DNA of 64,000 nt, taken from NCBI RefSeq assembly GCF_002105155.1, contig NW_019028987.1, positions 736,501 to 800,500 of the forward strand. The letters are read 5' to 3'. A model generated the notes under the pieces. It was not told the origin of the DNA and searched no databases. It saw only the letters and a list, made by a program, of their open reading frames with translations. Shown here piece by piece: positions 1 to 11,179 of this stretch; positions within the stretch are counted from its first letter, which is position 1; every line of letters starts with the position of its first letter. Position numbers and translations under genes: made by a program. This DNA comes from Lobosporangium transversale. Lineage: Eukaryota > Mortierellomycota > Mortierellomycetes > Mortierellales > Mortierellaceae.

Positions 1-1557
1 GATAAACCTACAGAGTGAACGTCTTCAAGCGCTCCCTGCCCCACTTCAACGTTTCCATTAAAACAGGTCTCGAGAGCCTCGCCCAAACTTCTGCTCTTTT
101 GATGACCAAATTGCCGCAGAGGGGTTGCTGTCTTGGGCCTCAATGTTTCATCTCGCTCCTGCATACTCTTCACCCTAATATGAGTGCGTTCTGTAGGCTT
201 ATATGCAATAGTGGCTATATGCGAGCCATTTTGTTCATCATCTGACCAAGTCCGACTTGTCACAAAATGATCTTCCTCCGAGCTACTACTTTCACTTTCC
301 TCATCTTTTCGAGCAGGTTGAGTGGTAGATGATGAATAGTGCCGCAAGATATTCAGATGCGGCCTTACAACTCCTTCACTGTTTTTCTCCAGTCCAAACT
401 CCTGTTGATGCGAAGATCGTCTTGGATCCATGCTTGTCTTCACATCTAGGTCATCCACCTCTTTTTGAAATAGATCATCCACATCGTTTCGCTCGTCACC
501 CAAAGCTTCGTCAGCATTAATCGAAAGTTGTGTATTTTTGTTGCTCATTTGTGTACCCTTCAAATTATATATGGGGCCTTTATGTGGTCCCAAATCGAAG
601 AAACTATTCTTGTTTGACGAGCCCTCGTATGTGTTCAGGCTACCATTTTCCCTTTCTCGCTCATCGCAACTCAACATTGCCTCCGAATCACTCTCTTCGA
701 TCGCACTTAAGATCTCCTTGGCCAAACCTGTGACCAAGGCAGCCGTGTCTTCCTCTGCAATCTTGGCTACTACATTTGTGATACCATAGCGCGCGACAAC
801 CTGCAGGCGCTCTGGATGAGCATCAAAGATGGCTTTGAGAATGCGGAGTAAATTGGATCGCACCACAGGTTTTGGATGCGACAGTCTGTCAAGAAGGCGC
901 TGGAAAAGTGCAGGGACTGCAATGCCGCGTGCAATCGCTGGTGAGATACGAATGATTTTGTACAGAGGCTCAAGGATGTTTTCGAAAGAGTTGGCTTTCG
1001 CTGTCAAGAATGCTTGTGCAAAAAGATTCAGCGAAGAGGGTTGAAGCAAAACTTGCTCGACGTCTACAGTTTCATCCTGCAGCCTAAGAAATAAATTCAA
1101 GTTTGTAACGGACCTAGTTCAGTCGTATTATTCCGAAGAAATGATCTCGAAAGCAAAAAATAGCGATTTCTATATCGAATAACTTACCATACGAGAACGG
1201 CATCAATTGCATTTACTTGCCAATATGGATCCTTGAATAGCCGAAGGTAGACTGGTAAACAGTCATTATGCCATAAAATATTTCTACATGCACGGCCGGC
1301 ATGTGCCATGTCACACAAGATTGGTAGTGCAAACTGCTTCAGTGGCGAGCTAGATTCCGCTATTTGCTGTAGATGAGGTATAATGCCAGCCTGGGCAGCT
1401 TCTTCCTGACGCGACTTATTAATTCGACACATATTGAACAGCGTCGTGAGTACGTGGTTACAGACATCCTATAATAAAAAGGCAAAGAGTTAAATTCCTC
1501 TGAACTTGCAATGTGAGAAAGGGCTCCTTTATCAATAAAATATTTTGAGCCACTCCG

Positions 1558-1588
<31 letters not shown>

Positions 1589-4500
1589 ATACTGTAGCGA
1601 TTGATCCTGTTCGTTCACCAAGAACTTGAACAAGCGTGTGGATGGCACTGGCGTTCTGCAGCACATCCAAAGTGTTGGAGTTCATAGAAATATTTTTGAT
1701 GCACTTGAGCATCATCACACATAGACTGGGAGGGAGGCTCTGCAGCGAAGTAAGCATGCCTTTTTTTTTTTTTTTTTTTTTTTACCCATTTGCAACTGTG
1801 TTAGTAATTACATAAAATGATAAACGTTATGTATAAAGTTAATCATCATTAAACTTTACGCCGCTATGGATGGCAACTTACGATGGACAATTTGTCTCGT
1901 CGCTAAAAGCTCTTTAACTGGAGAATCACCCTGTGAGAAAATCAATAGAACCTGAACAATTTTCTCTGTATATGAACTATCTTGTGGATCGCGCATGGTA
2001 TCATAAAGTTTTGATGAGAGAGGATCCAGCAATCCCTGCTTCGCCAGCAGACGGCAAAAGTCGTTTCTTGGTGTCAAGCTCTAATGAACAAAAGATAAAT
2101 GTGACATAGAAAAGAAAAAAATATGTTATTGATGAGCTATCAAAGAATTGGGAATATTATCTACATACTTTTCCCTCTTTTTCATTTACCTGCAAATTAA
2201 AGACGTTGTGGATGCCACTGATCGCAATCCAAACAAATTCCTTCTGTGTGGCGTAATTACGCTGCAGAAAATCGATGAAAACTCTCAATCCACGGCATGA
2301 AATGAACATTTGCAATGTGAGAGAGTTTGTATGGCAGATTTGTTGTATAAATATGGCAGCAGCCAGCTGAATGTCCTTGTTATACCGCTTGGATGTGTAT
2401 CCGATCAACACAGGAATTGCCCCAACCAAACAAAGGCTTTCCTGTAGCGCAAAATCATTCCTTATCACAAGGTTGAGTATATTGAGCAGCTTCAAGGTTA
2501 GATTTTGATAATTGCCACTATTCTCGATCAAGTCCAAAAGCGGGATCACCCCATGGTTAGCGATCATGGCGCCTCGCATATCCGGATTCTCTGTGAGTAG
2601 GACCATCTAAGCATCCAGGAAAGAAGAAAAATTCTTAGGAAAATCCAAACATTCGACATGGCATTTACTAAGCAGAGGTCATCCTGTCAGTATGAGAGCA
2701 TACCAAGCGATCACAAACATCAAGTTGTTTCTCCGGTCGTTGGAGTTCTAGAAGCCGGAATTCTTTTGCTATGCTGGCATATATTCTGGCGTATTTTTCT
2801 CTAGCAATGTTGGCCTCCAGATCTATATAGATGGATATATAAAGATAAAAATCAATAAATAAAATATAAAAAATTGTACGCATTTCTTATGTGTCAGTGT
2901 AGAAAAACAAGCCAAGATAGATTCCTACCAATCTCGTCGAACCCTTCATCAACCTCAGCAAATGGGTCTTCCTCATCAGAACCCGCATCATTTCCAAACT
3001 GAAAAGTAGATTTTTGTTAGACATAGAACAAGCACTGAATACAGTGATGATTTAACGAAAGGCAATTCTCACGTACCCAACTATGATTGGAAAGTCTTGT
3101 CTGCAATGTGAGCCCTTCGTCGTGGTATACTGCATTCTGACACTCTGGAAATATCAATTCAAGTAAACAGAGGCAGGGAACAGGGTAAACAGACTAAATC
3201 TCTCAGATGATATCATGGCAAACAATTATTGACGCTTTTCCTTTTCCATATAACTCACCGACTTCATCAAAGAGGTCTGAGAAATCATCTTCCTCTTCCT
3301 CTCGATAATTCTTAAACTCATCAGTTACTAGTGGAGGAGAGAGTACAAGCTGTCCTGGCGCGGATCGTGATCGAACTAAATCAATCGGCACATGGGGTCC
3401 TGAAGCTTTAGTCCGAGATGCCAAGGATCCATTTTGTTTTACATTGCCCTCTTGTTGTCTAGATGCCTGTTTTTTCTTGATTAATAAGCACCAAAATTTT
3501 ATATCAGGAAGATATTTCATTTGAATACTGTTCGATGGATGATGTGAAATCAGCTTTAATACCTCCATTTTGATCGAGCTATTCTTACCTCGAGAGCTTT
3601 GACTTTCGTTTTCACTCGCAATTCTTGCTCATTCTCTTCAAAATGGCAGTCATCTATATTGCCAGTTGGTTGACCCTGTTGCAACTGCCTTGGTATGGCG
3701 CGAATGGTTTTAGAAACCTCATCTTCCTGATCTTTAAACTCACGGGCAGCTAATTGGAAAGACAGGATGCTATCCGCAAAGTCATCATCCCAGTTATCAG
3801 TTGAAACCTCAGGTTCGTAGTTACTAGTGTTTGTAACTTTTGATGCATTGAGCTGGAATGTCACTGGAGGTAATGCTAATGCTGTGGCTTGATCAAGTGG
3901 TGGAGACGTCGAAGTTGTTCCCTTTTCCTGTGAGCTTGGCATATGAAAAATATTCGCTATTGCCGGTATACCTTGCTCTGCCGGCCTTCCACCTGTTTAT
4001 TACAATGAAAATTGAGTCAGCTATAGCCTATAAATGACAATTAAACATGAACATTGCATCCCTAAATAAATAAAAGCTATATACCTCTATTGCTATGATT
4101 TCTCCGTTTGTTGCCCGAGGTTCTATTCAGAGACGTTGAGCCCTTCAGAGCTTCATTCCATTGCTGTACGCTCTTAACAGCCTCTTCATATGCTGGGATC
4201 GCCTTTTCTCGACTGCGCTGACTCCCTGATGCCTTTTTCCTTGACATTTGAATCCATGGATGTTTTGAAAGCTTTTTGGCCGATACTCGGAAGTTGCAAT
4301 CTTTTTGAAAGCACTGCATGAGGAAATCTTGAACAATCTACGGATTTCATTCGATCAGCATTAGCATGTTAGATTTGGGTATGGCGTGTAATTTTCTACG
4401 CTTTTATCCAATAATCAATGCGTCGAGTGCTTTCATACCGCTGACACGGTATCCGGAATAGGAGGATGATCATCCTGAACAATGCGATAAAGAGCCCCCA

Positions 4501-5818
4501 TAGGTGGTAAATTATGGTAAGGCGGCTCCCCATCCAGAAGCTCTATAACTGTACACCCTACGCTCCTATTATATCAATGTAACAAAGGGAATGAGGGTCA
4601 ATATAGACGTAATACAAGACATTGACAGGATGCATTACCAATTTTTTGTACAATCACACTCGCCTACCAGATATCTGACGCGGTGGTTGCTCCTGAAAGC
4701 TCAATGATCTCTGGTGCCACTATTGAAGAGTTAGTGAGCAAGATGGAAGATGCGGTTTGTGAGTAAACAGAAGCCATAATAGTCCAATGTCCGATTCATC
4801 GACATTCGCCACACTCTTGAATATAATAATAGTCATACTCCAATATGGCGTTCCAGCGACAGACATATCTCCAACATCATTCGATAATGTCGCAACCCCG
4901 AAATCTGCCAGCTTGACTAAGCCATCCTTCGTCGCAAGAATGTTAGCACCCTTAATGTCCCGATGGATGACACCCTGATCGTGTAAATATACGAGTCCAT
5001 CCAGGACCTGTGTGATATACATGGCGCCAAGGTGTTCTGGTAATTTTCCAAAGTTTTTACATAGACTTCGTAATGAGCCGTTCTCGCATAATCTATGTAT
5101 GATAACGCTCAAATGTCAATAAAAGAGCTGTATATCACGCACTGCGGATGAAAGAGAGAGTGGTAAGTAGGTGTGTATGTAGTGTTGTTAATAGCCAATA
5201 ACTTACTCTAGAATGATGTTGAGATAGTCGCTTGTTTTTTCAAATCCATGGTACTTGACAATATTTGGGTGCTAATAAATGAGGAGATATCATTTACCGG
5301 CCATAAAATTCATAAAATTAAACGGCTATCTTCCATCAATAGTGAATCACATTTGTCTCAACGAACTTACATTCAATTTTTTTAAAAGATCTATCTCCAT
5401 CTATTAGTGATCATATAAGAATAGAGTAGTGTCTTGTTTAATAATAAGACACTAGTCCGCTTGTCATATAATATTTGACGAGAAGGAGACAGATGAAAGA
5501 GCCATACCATGATGTTTTCTAGTTCTGCGGAAGGAATATCTGAAAGATTGATTTGTTTAACAGCGACGGTGGTTGCTGTTTCTACATTCAATCCACGCCA
5601 AACGGAACCAAAGGCACCTTTTCCAATGCAGTTTCCGAGCACCTAAATTGGGGGTATCGATGGAGTAGGGGAAAAAGTAGGTTGATAAGCCATTTGCGCA
5701 GGTGCTCGGAGAATTTTGCCAGGCTGCAGCATTGTATTGTTTGCATTTCTATCACTTATGCAAATAATACGATCGAGCGACGTACAATATTGCCTACTCG
5801 GTTGGATCCAGAAGCCAT
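1..5818 (-). CDS. cdc7: Cdc7/SepH-type septation protein kinase with armadillo repeats (3' end outside window)
   Basis: STE-family serine/threonine kinase of the Cdc7 (fission yeast)/SepH/plant MAP3K-epsilon group, which drives the septation initiation network at the spindle pole body. The start is ATG 5818; a 33-bp first exon (5786-5818) splices to 5508-5642, then 5371-5400, 5207-5271, 4839-5092, 4668-4719, 4439-4565 and 4085-4337, all with consistent phases. Visible motifs: glycine loop [12 protein letters not shown], catalytic [18 protein letters not shown] and GTPYWMAPEI. After a charged linker (about 3.2-4.0 kb), exons at about 2.2-2.6 kb and below encode armadillo-like repeats, including [12 protein letters not shown] and [12 protein letters not shown], which match the conserved C-terminal region of this family. 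The frame from about 1084 stays open to base 1, giving a Ser/Asp/Glu-rich tail, so the gene is cut by the window edge rather than broken. Several introns contain poly-A/T runs. Exon limits below 4 kb are approximate. Confidence 0.9.
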
Positions 5819-7464
5819 GCTGGTTTTAGTGTTGAGATATCAGTGTAGTGTCTATTTGAGGGTGAATATCGTTGTGTGCAGTGGCGATGGGTATGGGCGT
5901 GGTCTGGAGCAGGGGCAATTTTCAAGTCACAGCAGTCTAAGAAAAATTGAAATCGCCAGTCTGTACATATGAATGATAGAGTTATAGGTGAACAAGACGA
6001 AAGTGCGATCGCTCTAGTTAAGACTAAGTGAATGGTGAGGACTAGAATGAATATAACAATGCAAATGGAAATGCAAGCGATGGAAGAGAATGTGCCGAAG
6101 AGAGAAAAAAAAAAAAAAAAAAAAAAAAAAAGGGAGGAAAGAGAGTCAAAGTGTGTGAATGTGTGGAAGTGCTTTGGACACACAAAGTAATCGAAATTGC
6201 ACAAGGGAGAAATAAAGAAGGGGTAAAAAAAAAAAACCAGCGAGAAATAAGAATAAAGAAAAATATGGAAAGAGGCGGACCGCGTGTATAGGCGATAATT
6301 ATTTGTTTGTACTTTTTCTTAATACTTGAATACAGGCATGTATATATAATATAATCTTTTCTAAACCAGCAGATAGACAATTGGTGGGAGCGTGGGCGAG
6401 ATCCTTTGAACAACAACTCCTCAGTTGGAGGATTGTAAATACTCTCTACATGAAGTTGTCATGGGCTCAGAAAAGCAACAACGACCAGCTGAGAGTGTCT
6501 GTAATGTGTGAATGTTGCAAATGGAAACCTTCAATAGTTTCTTGTGCCTGTGCCTGTGCTTCAAGTTCAATGTTTTATGGTTTAGTTTTTCAGGGGCAGA
6601 ATCAACCATGTTCAGAGTAGTGTTGAAAAGGCTACTAGACTAAATAGGAGGATTTAGGCTTACATATTATATAAGATGGCAAAGGATGGTCGATTGTCAT
6701 CATGGATCTAACCTTCTTATATAGTTCCGTTCTGGCCCCTACAAGCCTCCGATAATATTGCAAGCTGGTTCAGCCAGAGTTTAAGACTAAGGCAAGCTTA
6801 GTCAAGGGTGAGAGACCAGTCAGCATGTTCAGGTCTCTTTTGCTCTTTTGTAAAAAAAAAAAAAAAAAAAAAAAAAGACAAATAGATTATGAATGATGAT
6901 GAGGCACAGAGCAGAATTATATAAATATTTGTAAAGACTATAGCAATTATTTAAAGCCCTTCTGGAGGGAAAATCAAAAAGTGTCACACGGACAGCTGGG
7001 CGCTGAATGAAGTAACTTGTTTCCTCAACAGCATACATACACTCGTCACTACGACAATGTTTTTTGTTTTTTGGTATCAAAAATTTAACATGTCAACATG
7101 TCAATAACGAACCAAGCAAAGCGCTGAAATACCTTGATATTCCTTTCTGCCATTGAGCACACATGCACTCTGACTTGTTTATGATGATGTCGGATAGATT
7201 CCAGAAAGTATAAATGAAAGTGATCACGATGTTCCCGCCATAATTTGGAGATGCATCAATTATATTGCTTTCCTTGTCACATGTTGGCCATAACAAAAAC
7301 AATCATATAGTCCGTCCCATTAAAAAACGAGACATTCCATCTAGTGTAAATAAATTAACCAAAAAAAAAAAAAAAAAAAGAAAAGTATTATCAAGCCAAT
7401 ACTTACAATTTTTTTTAAGACGAAGGCCTTTCTGGACCTAGTCATGCTTGTAGTAGATTGTGTC
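5819..7464. other. Intergenic region, no supported gene
   Basis: Lies between the kinase start and the 3' end of the Fanzor gene. It contains poly-A runs near 6105-6131, 6851-6876 and 7361-7379. Short open frames on both strands lack recognisable domains or splice structure. The right end (about 7.1-7.46 kb) is directly downstream of the Fanzor stop codon and is where a guide RNA would be sought; none is demonstrated. Confidence 0.5.
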
Positions 7465-9299
7465 CTACTGTTGTTGCCGGCTTGTCTCTCCCCCTCCTCC
7501 TGGACCCAGCAAAGGTCCTTTCGGTGGTCTTGATCCCTCTACTCCTCCTCCTCCTACATCTGAAAATTTCCTTTTTGTGGTTCTGCTACTACCATCACTG
7601 CCACCACTACCTCCACCGCCGCCACTACCGCTAGAAGCTTGGCCTTGAGTTCCTCCGTCCGGCGGCATATATTTTGCAGGTCGTTTTTGCTCTCTTATCT
7701 GCGACTCACAGACCCTTGCGATGTCCTCAGCACCAACAGCATCTCGATCAAAGTATGCTTTACAATTTCGACAGTACTTGGATCGAAAAGGAACATTCTC
7801 CAATATACTGTCGCAGTGAGGCCGTGGACACTTGGCAGATGTGTAGTATTCATGACAACCTGCAATGGGGTAGTCTAGAGATTTTGCCTGTTCGAGCCAG
7901 ATTTAATACTCGTTAAAAAGAGACTCAAAAATTAAATGTCATTGATCAAGGGTTTTTTTTTTTTTTTTTTTTACCTTTTCAACAAGCTTCTTCATCAATA
8001 TCCCATGCTTCGATACTTGTCCTCGGTTTGTCTTGAATGATCCTAGTCCAATACAGATCACCGCATTCGTATTGGCATCTCTTCTTCTTCCATTGCTTCC
8101 GCCCGCAAGCTTCAGAATTGCCTTGATCACATAATCAACGCATCCGTTCTGTGCTTTTCTATTATCCCAGCTATTCCGAACAAACCACCCGTCATTATAG
8201 AAATCGCCAAGCGCCCTATATATAGTCTCCCTATTGTCGTCACTGGTCCCAGATCCACTGCTACTACTGGCCTCAACTCCACTGCTACTACCGGTCCCTG
8301 CTCCACTGCTACTACTGGCCCCAACCCCACTACCAGAGAAACTACCTCCAGTACTTGATGGAGCTTGATTTAGCGGCAAGCTCATATAAGCGAAATACTG
8401 TGTTAAAGTAGGCCTTGAGAATGACGGAATATTGCTTTCAATCTCTGTAATTCCTCTTCTAAGCTTTCGCCTCTCTAGCTCGCCCTGAAACTTCTTGGAT
8501 GGTTTGTAAAGGTACGCTCTAGAAATCCGGAGGATCTCACGTTCGTTAGGTTTCCTTGGATCCAACTTTGCAATTGTCATCGAGTACCTCTCGCCTGGAT
8601 CGATCCCAATGATAATGGTACTTTCGGGGGGAGGGCATGCTGCCTGGGTGTCATATTTAACTTCTACATTCTCGAGGAGACGGGATCTCTGCTTCCAGTT
8701 GATCTCACGCCGGGGACTGGGACTCACCGGGGACAGTGGATTTGTGCTCGATGTACCTTCTTCAGCTGCTTCTTCTCCCTCGTCGCCATCTAAGAATGGT
8801 TCATCAACTTCCAGCAAGTCAATATCGCTGATACCCAGCAAGATATCGTCATCTTCATTTCCGTCGTCGTCTCCATCATCACCACCATCACCTGCACCAT
8901 GGCCTGAAGACGAGGATCCCTGCTGAGCACTTGAAGAAGCCTGGACTGCTTGAGATCTTTGAGTATCCGAAGGTTGGGCAGCTTGCGAACCTCTACCTCT
9001 TTTTTGCTTCGATGTGTCATAGGCAAGAAGTGTTAGGGTAAGGCCGTTTGTAAAGAACGATGTCCGTAGTTTCCTTCTAGGACCATCATCAGATTGCAGT
9101 CCAACGTCCTTGTATCCTTTCAAGGAAAACAGTTCCTGCAACAATATCCCCTTGTGGTTAAGGATCTTGTCCTCCGCAGCCCCCTTGGTACTCATGTTTA
9201 GTTCCAACAATTGGACTATTTCCTCTCGAACTGTTGGGTTAGACCATAATACTCATGAAGACTTTCGCATGACTCCATTGTCCGCTTGGGGGGCCTCAT
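7465..9299 (-). CDS. Fanzor: eukaryotic TnpB-like RNA-guided endonuclease (N-terminal frameshift suspected)
   Basis: Fanzor proteins are RuvC nucleases guided by an RNA, carried by eukaryotic mobile elements. Exon 1 (ATG 9195 to 7975) splices (GT-AG, phase 0, poly-A in the intron) to exon 2 (7887-7465), giving about 546 aa from ATG 9195. RuvC-I is GIDPGERYS (about 8.6 kb); a GLGSF segment precedes the intron. Exon 2 has CHEYYTSAKCP with the RuvC-II Glu (codon 7849-7851), a zinc ribbon (CPRPHC...YCRNC) and RuvC-III FDRDAVGAEDIA (Asp codon near 7741-7743). All three acidic residues are present. Inserts: an acidic stretch before RuvC-I and Ser/Gly repeats after it; the C-tail is Gly-rich with a basic TKRKF (possible nuclear signal). 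A better start may be ATG 9299: its frame reads MRPPKRTMESCESLHEYYG up to about 9241, then hits a stop at about 9219, while the conserved frame resumes one base out of phase. Fanzor subclass is not assigned. Confidence 0.88.
8254..8325. repeat. Three tandem 24-bp units coding for Ser/Gly-rich insert in Fanzor
   Basis: Three imperfect 24-bp units (8254, 8278, 8302) beginning TCCACTGCTACTAC. On the minus strand they encode Ser-, Gly- and Ala-rich octapeptides inserted between RuvC-I and the GLGSF segment. Because the unit is a multiple of three, copy number can vary without frameshift. Confidence 0.8.
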
Positions 9300-10870
9300 T
9301 GTATCGTTTATTGATTGATTGATGTGATATAGTGATGATAATATTCGTCGTATGATTGAGGCAATCTGAGTTGATTCGTTCTACAGCCTGACTAACTTGA
9401 TCTTTTTCTGTACAGCTCGACGAGACTTGATTTGTCGCATCATTTGCTTACTCGTCTTCTTGCGTTCCCTTGATGTATTTGGGTTGATATACACTGCTAA
9501 TAGAGTTTGTTGGGCCTGTTGAACCCAGAGGGAACCACAGCAACATATCATACCCAAGGTGATACAAATATCTCTGTTGGAGTGAGTGATGAACTGTGTG
9601 TGGTTCAGATGTAGTGGACATAAACGGCGAAAGAATGCATCGAAAGGATGTGAGCGGTTATGAGAGCAAGGAAGAAGGGGTTGGTATGCCTGTTCAAGTC
9701 CTTGGCAAGAGAGCATGAGTAGCAGTTGTGATCAATGGTATAGCTTCTAGACCCTATCTTCCACGTACAGTATTGCATTATTGTTGTTTTCAGACCTGGC
9801 ACCAATCATGCGAGGTATTTCTTTTTATGAGGGTTCCTTGTGTTAAACGGCCAGACAGAAAGCTTAGAAGAGTTACAGACACAACGGTGAAAAAAATGTG
9901 TGTGAGCAAACAGTTGCTGTGTTTATTAGTTGTCTGCATATGCCTTCTTTTATCGCGGGCTTTTTTTTTTATTTGGCAAATCTTTTTCCTTTTTTGTTCG
10001 TCAATCACTGTGTGCACGAATAAGCAGCTGAAGCATCTCTTTTGTTTCTGTGCATGCACAAACACATTTTGCTAAAACACAAGCCTTTTCCATTGATGCC
10101 TCCAGAAGAAATGAACAAACTTTATTTTGGCGATCACTCCATAATCAAAAATACTTCTAGGAGAGGATCAAACGCGTCGGTATTAATCTCGCTTCTGCTC
10201 TCCCTCCTTCCACAAGGCGCTGCACAATATCACCATTAACAGGGCGTCGTCTAGTAAGGAAAGGTACTAAGATAGTTCTTACTACAAGCAATAAGCGCAT
10301 GCAACTACATCACTCCTATCTCCACCAATGATGCCGGAGCCCGAGAGCCAACGAATATCTCTGCTTTAACGCAAAAGTGCTGGAGCTGTTGGAGCAAAGA
10401 GTATCATATGAAGCCATTCTCTGATAAAAAGAAGAAAGAAGACTTTTTTTCTTTTGTTGTTACCTTTGACAAGGATGTAGCCACCTGTTTCAAATCAGTT
10501 CCTACAGACCGAGTCAAATCTACCCTGTATTCACCACAGGAGCACAAAGATATAACTTTGTGTAGAGAATCCTCATGCATATTCTGCAGTCGATTGCTCT
10601 CTATTAAAGCTCTCTATTTTTTTTATTGTTCGATGAGCTTTTCTTGCCAGAGAACAATGGAGTGAAAAAAAAAAAAAAAAAAAAAAACAGACTTCCTTAC
10701 GTCCCCCTTCGGTATGTGTATCTGTCTGAACACGTCCTAACTGACATCCTCTCGACAATCCTCCCAAGGCTGCAGTGTTTGAATGTGTACAGGGAACAAA
10801 AGAGGTCTAGATACAGGCTCTCTTTGTGACATTGAAGGAGATCGCATGTTTCATGGCTATCGAGACAAGG
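9300..10870. other. Intergenic region upstream of Fanzor
   Basis: No gene is supported. A 111-codon minus-strand open frame (9381-9716) contains a basic stretch ending KKIKLVRL but has no recognised domain and is not continuous with the Fanzor frame. A long poly-A run lies near 10664-10686. No terminal inverted repeats were recognised by eye. Confidence 0.4.
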
Positions 10871-10879
10871 TACCCCTAC

Positions 10880-11162
10880 AGGCACAAGACAAAGGTATAA
10901 CTCGGTTCAAACTCAAATGAACGATTTTACCAATGGCCTTGTTCTGAATCCACTTGCCTATGGCACAATCCAGACGAAGAGACAGCAGCAGTCTGACGTA
11001 GATGAAGAAGATCTCAGCCAGGGATTGAAACTTTCACAAGGGTTCCTTAACACGGCGTGTTTTAAAGGCAGCCGGTGAAGACCTGACAGATGAAGACTAC
11101 GCAAACATAAACTGGAAGAGGAGCCCCAAACTTCTTGAAAACGTTGGACTCATATTCCATGA
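10880..11162 (+). pseudogene. Eroded second Fanzor fragment (N-terminal half, opposite orientation)
   Basis: The frame starting near 10880 contains FTNGLVLNPLAYGT followed by a KR and an acidic run, matching FTNGLTLTLLAYDT in the intact minus-strand Fanzor. After a frame change around 11060, the sequence reads INWKRSPKLLENV, matching INWKQRSRLLENV of the intact copy. The order of the two motifs is the same as in the intact gene, with a shorter acidic linker between them. Nothing of the RuvC domain follows: after about 11162 the sequence becomes the tail of a minus-strand CRN-associated pseudogene. A truncated, frameshifted relic of a related but not identical Fanzor. Confidence 0.72.
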
Positions 11163-11179
11163 GCTAGGGCGATGCTCCA

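Noticed and set aside
7093..7302. 70-codon minus-strand frame downstream of the Fanzor
   Set aside because: No recognised domain and not linked by splice sites to the Fanzor; likely chance.
8609..8926. 105-codon plus-strand frame opposite the Fanzor
   Set aside because: Ser/Pro-rich mirror of the acidic coding region on the other strand; shadow.
9381..9716. 111-codon minus-strand frame with a basic end, upstream of the Fanzor
   Set aside because: First read as a Fanzor N-terminal extension, but careful codon counting shows it is in a different frame and ends at a TAG.
10408..10665. 85-codon plus-strand frame
   Set aside because: No family recognised and no splice context; ends in low-complexity Phe/Tyr stretch.
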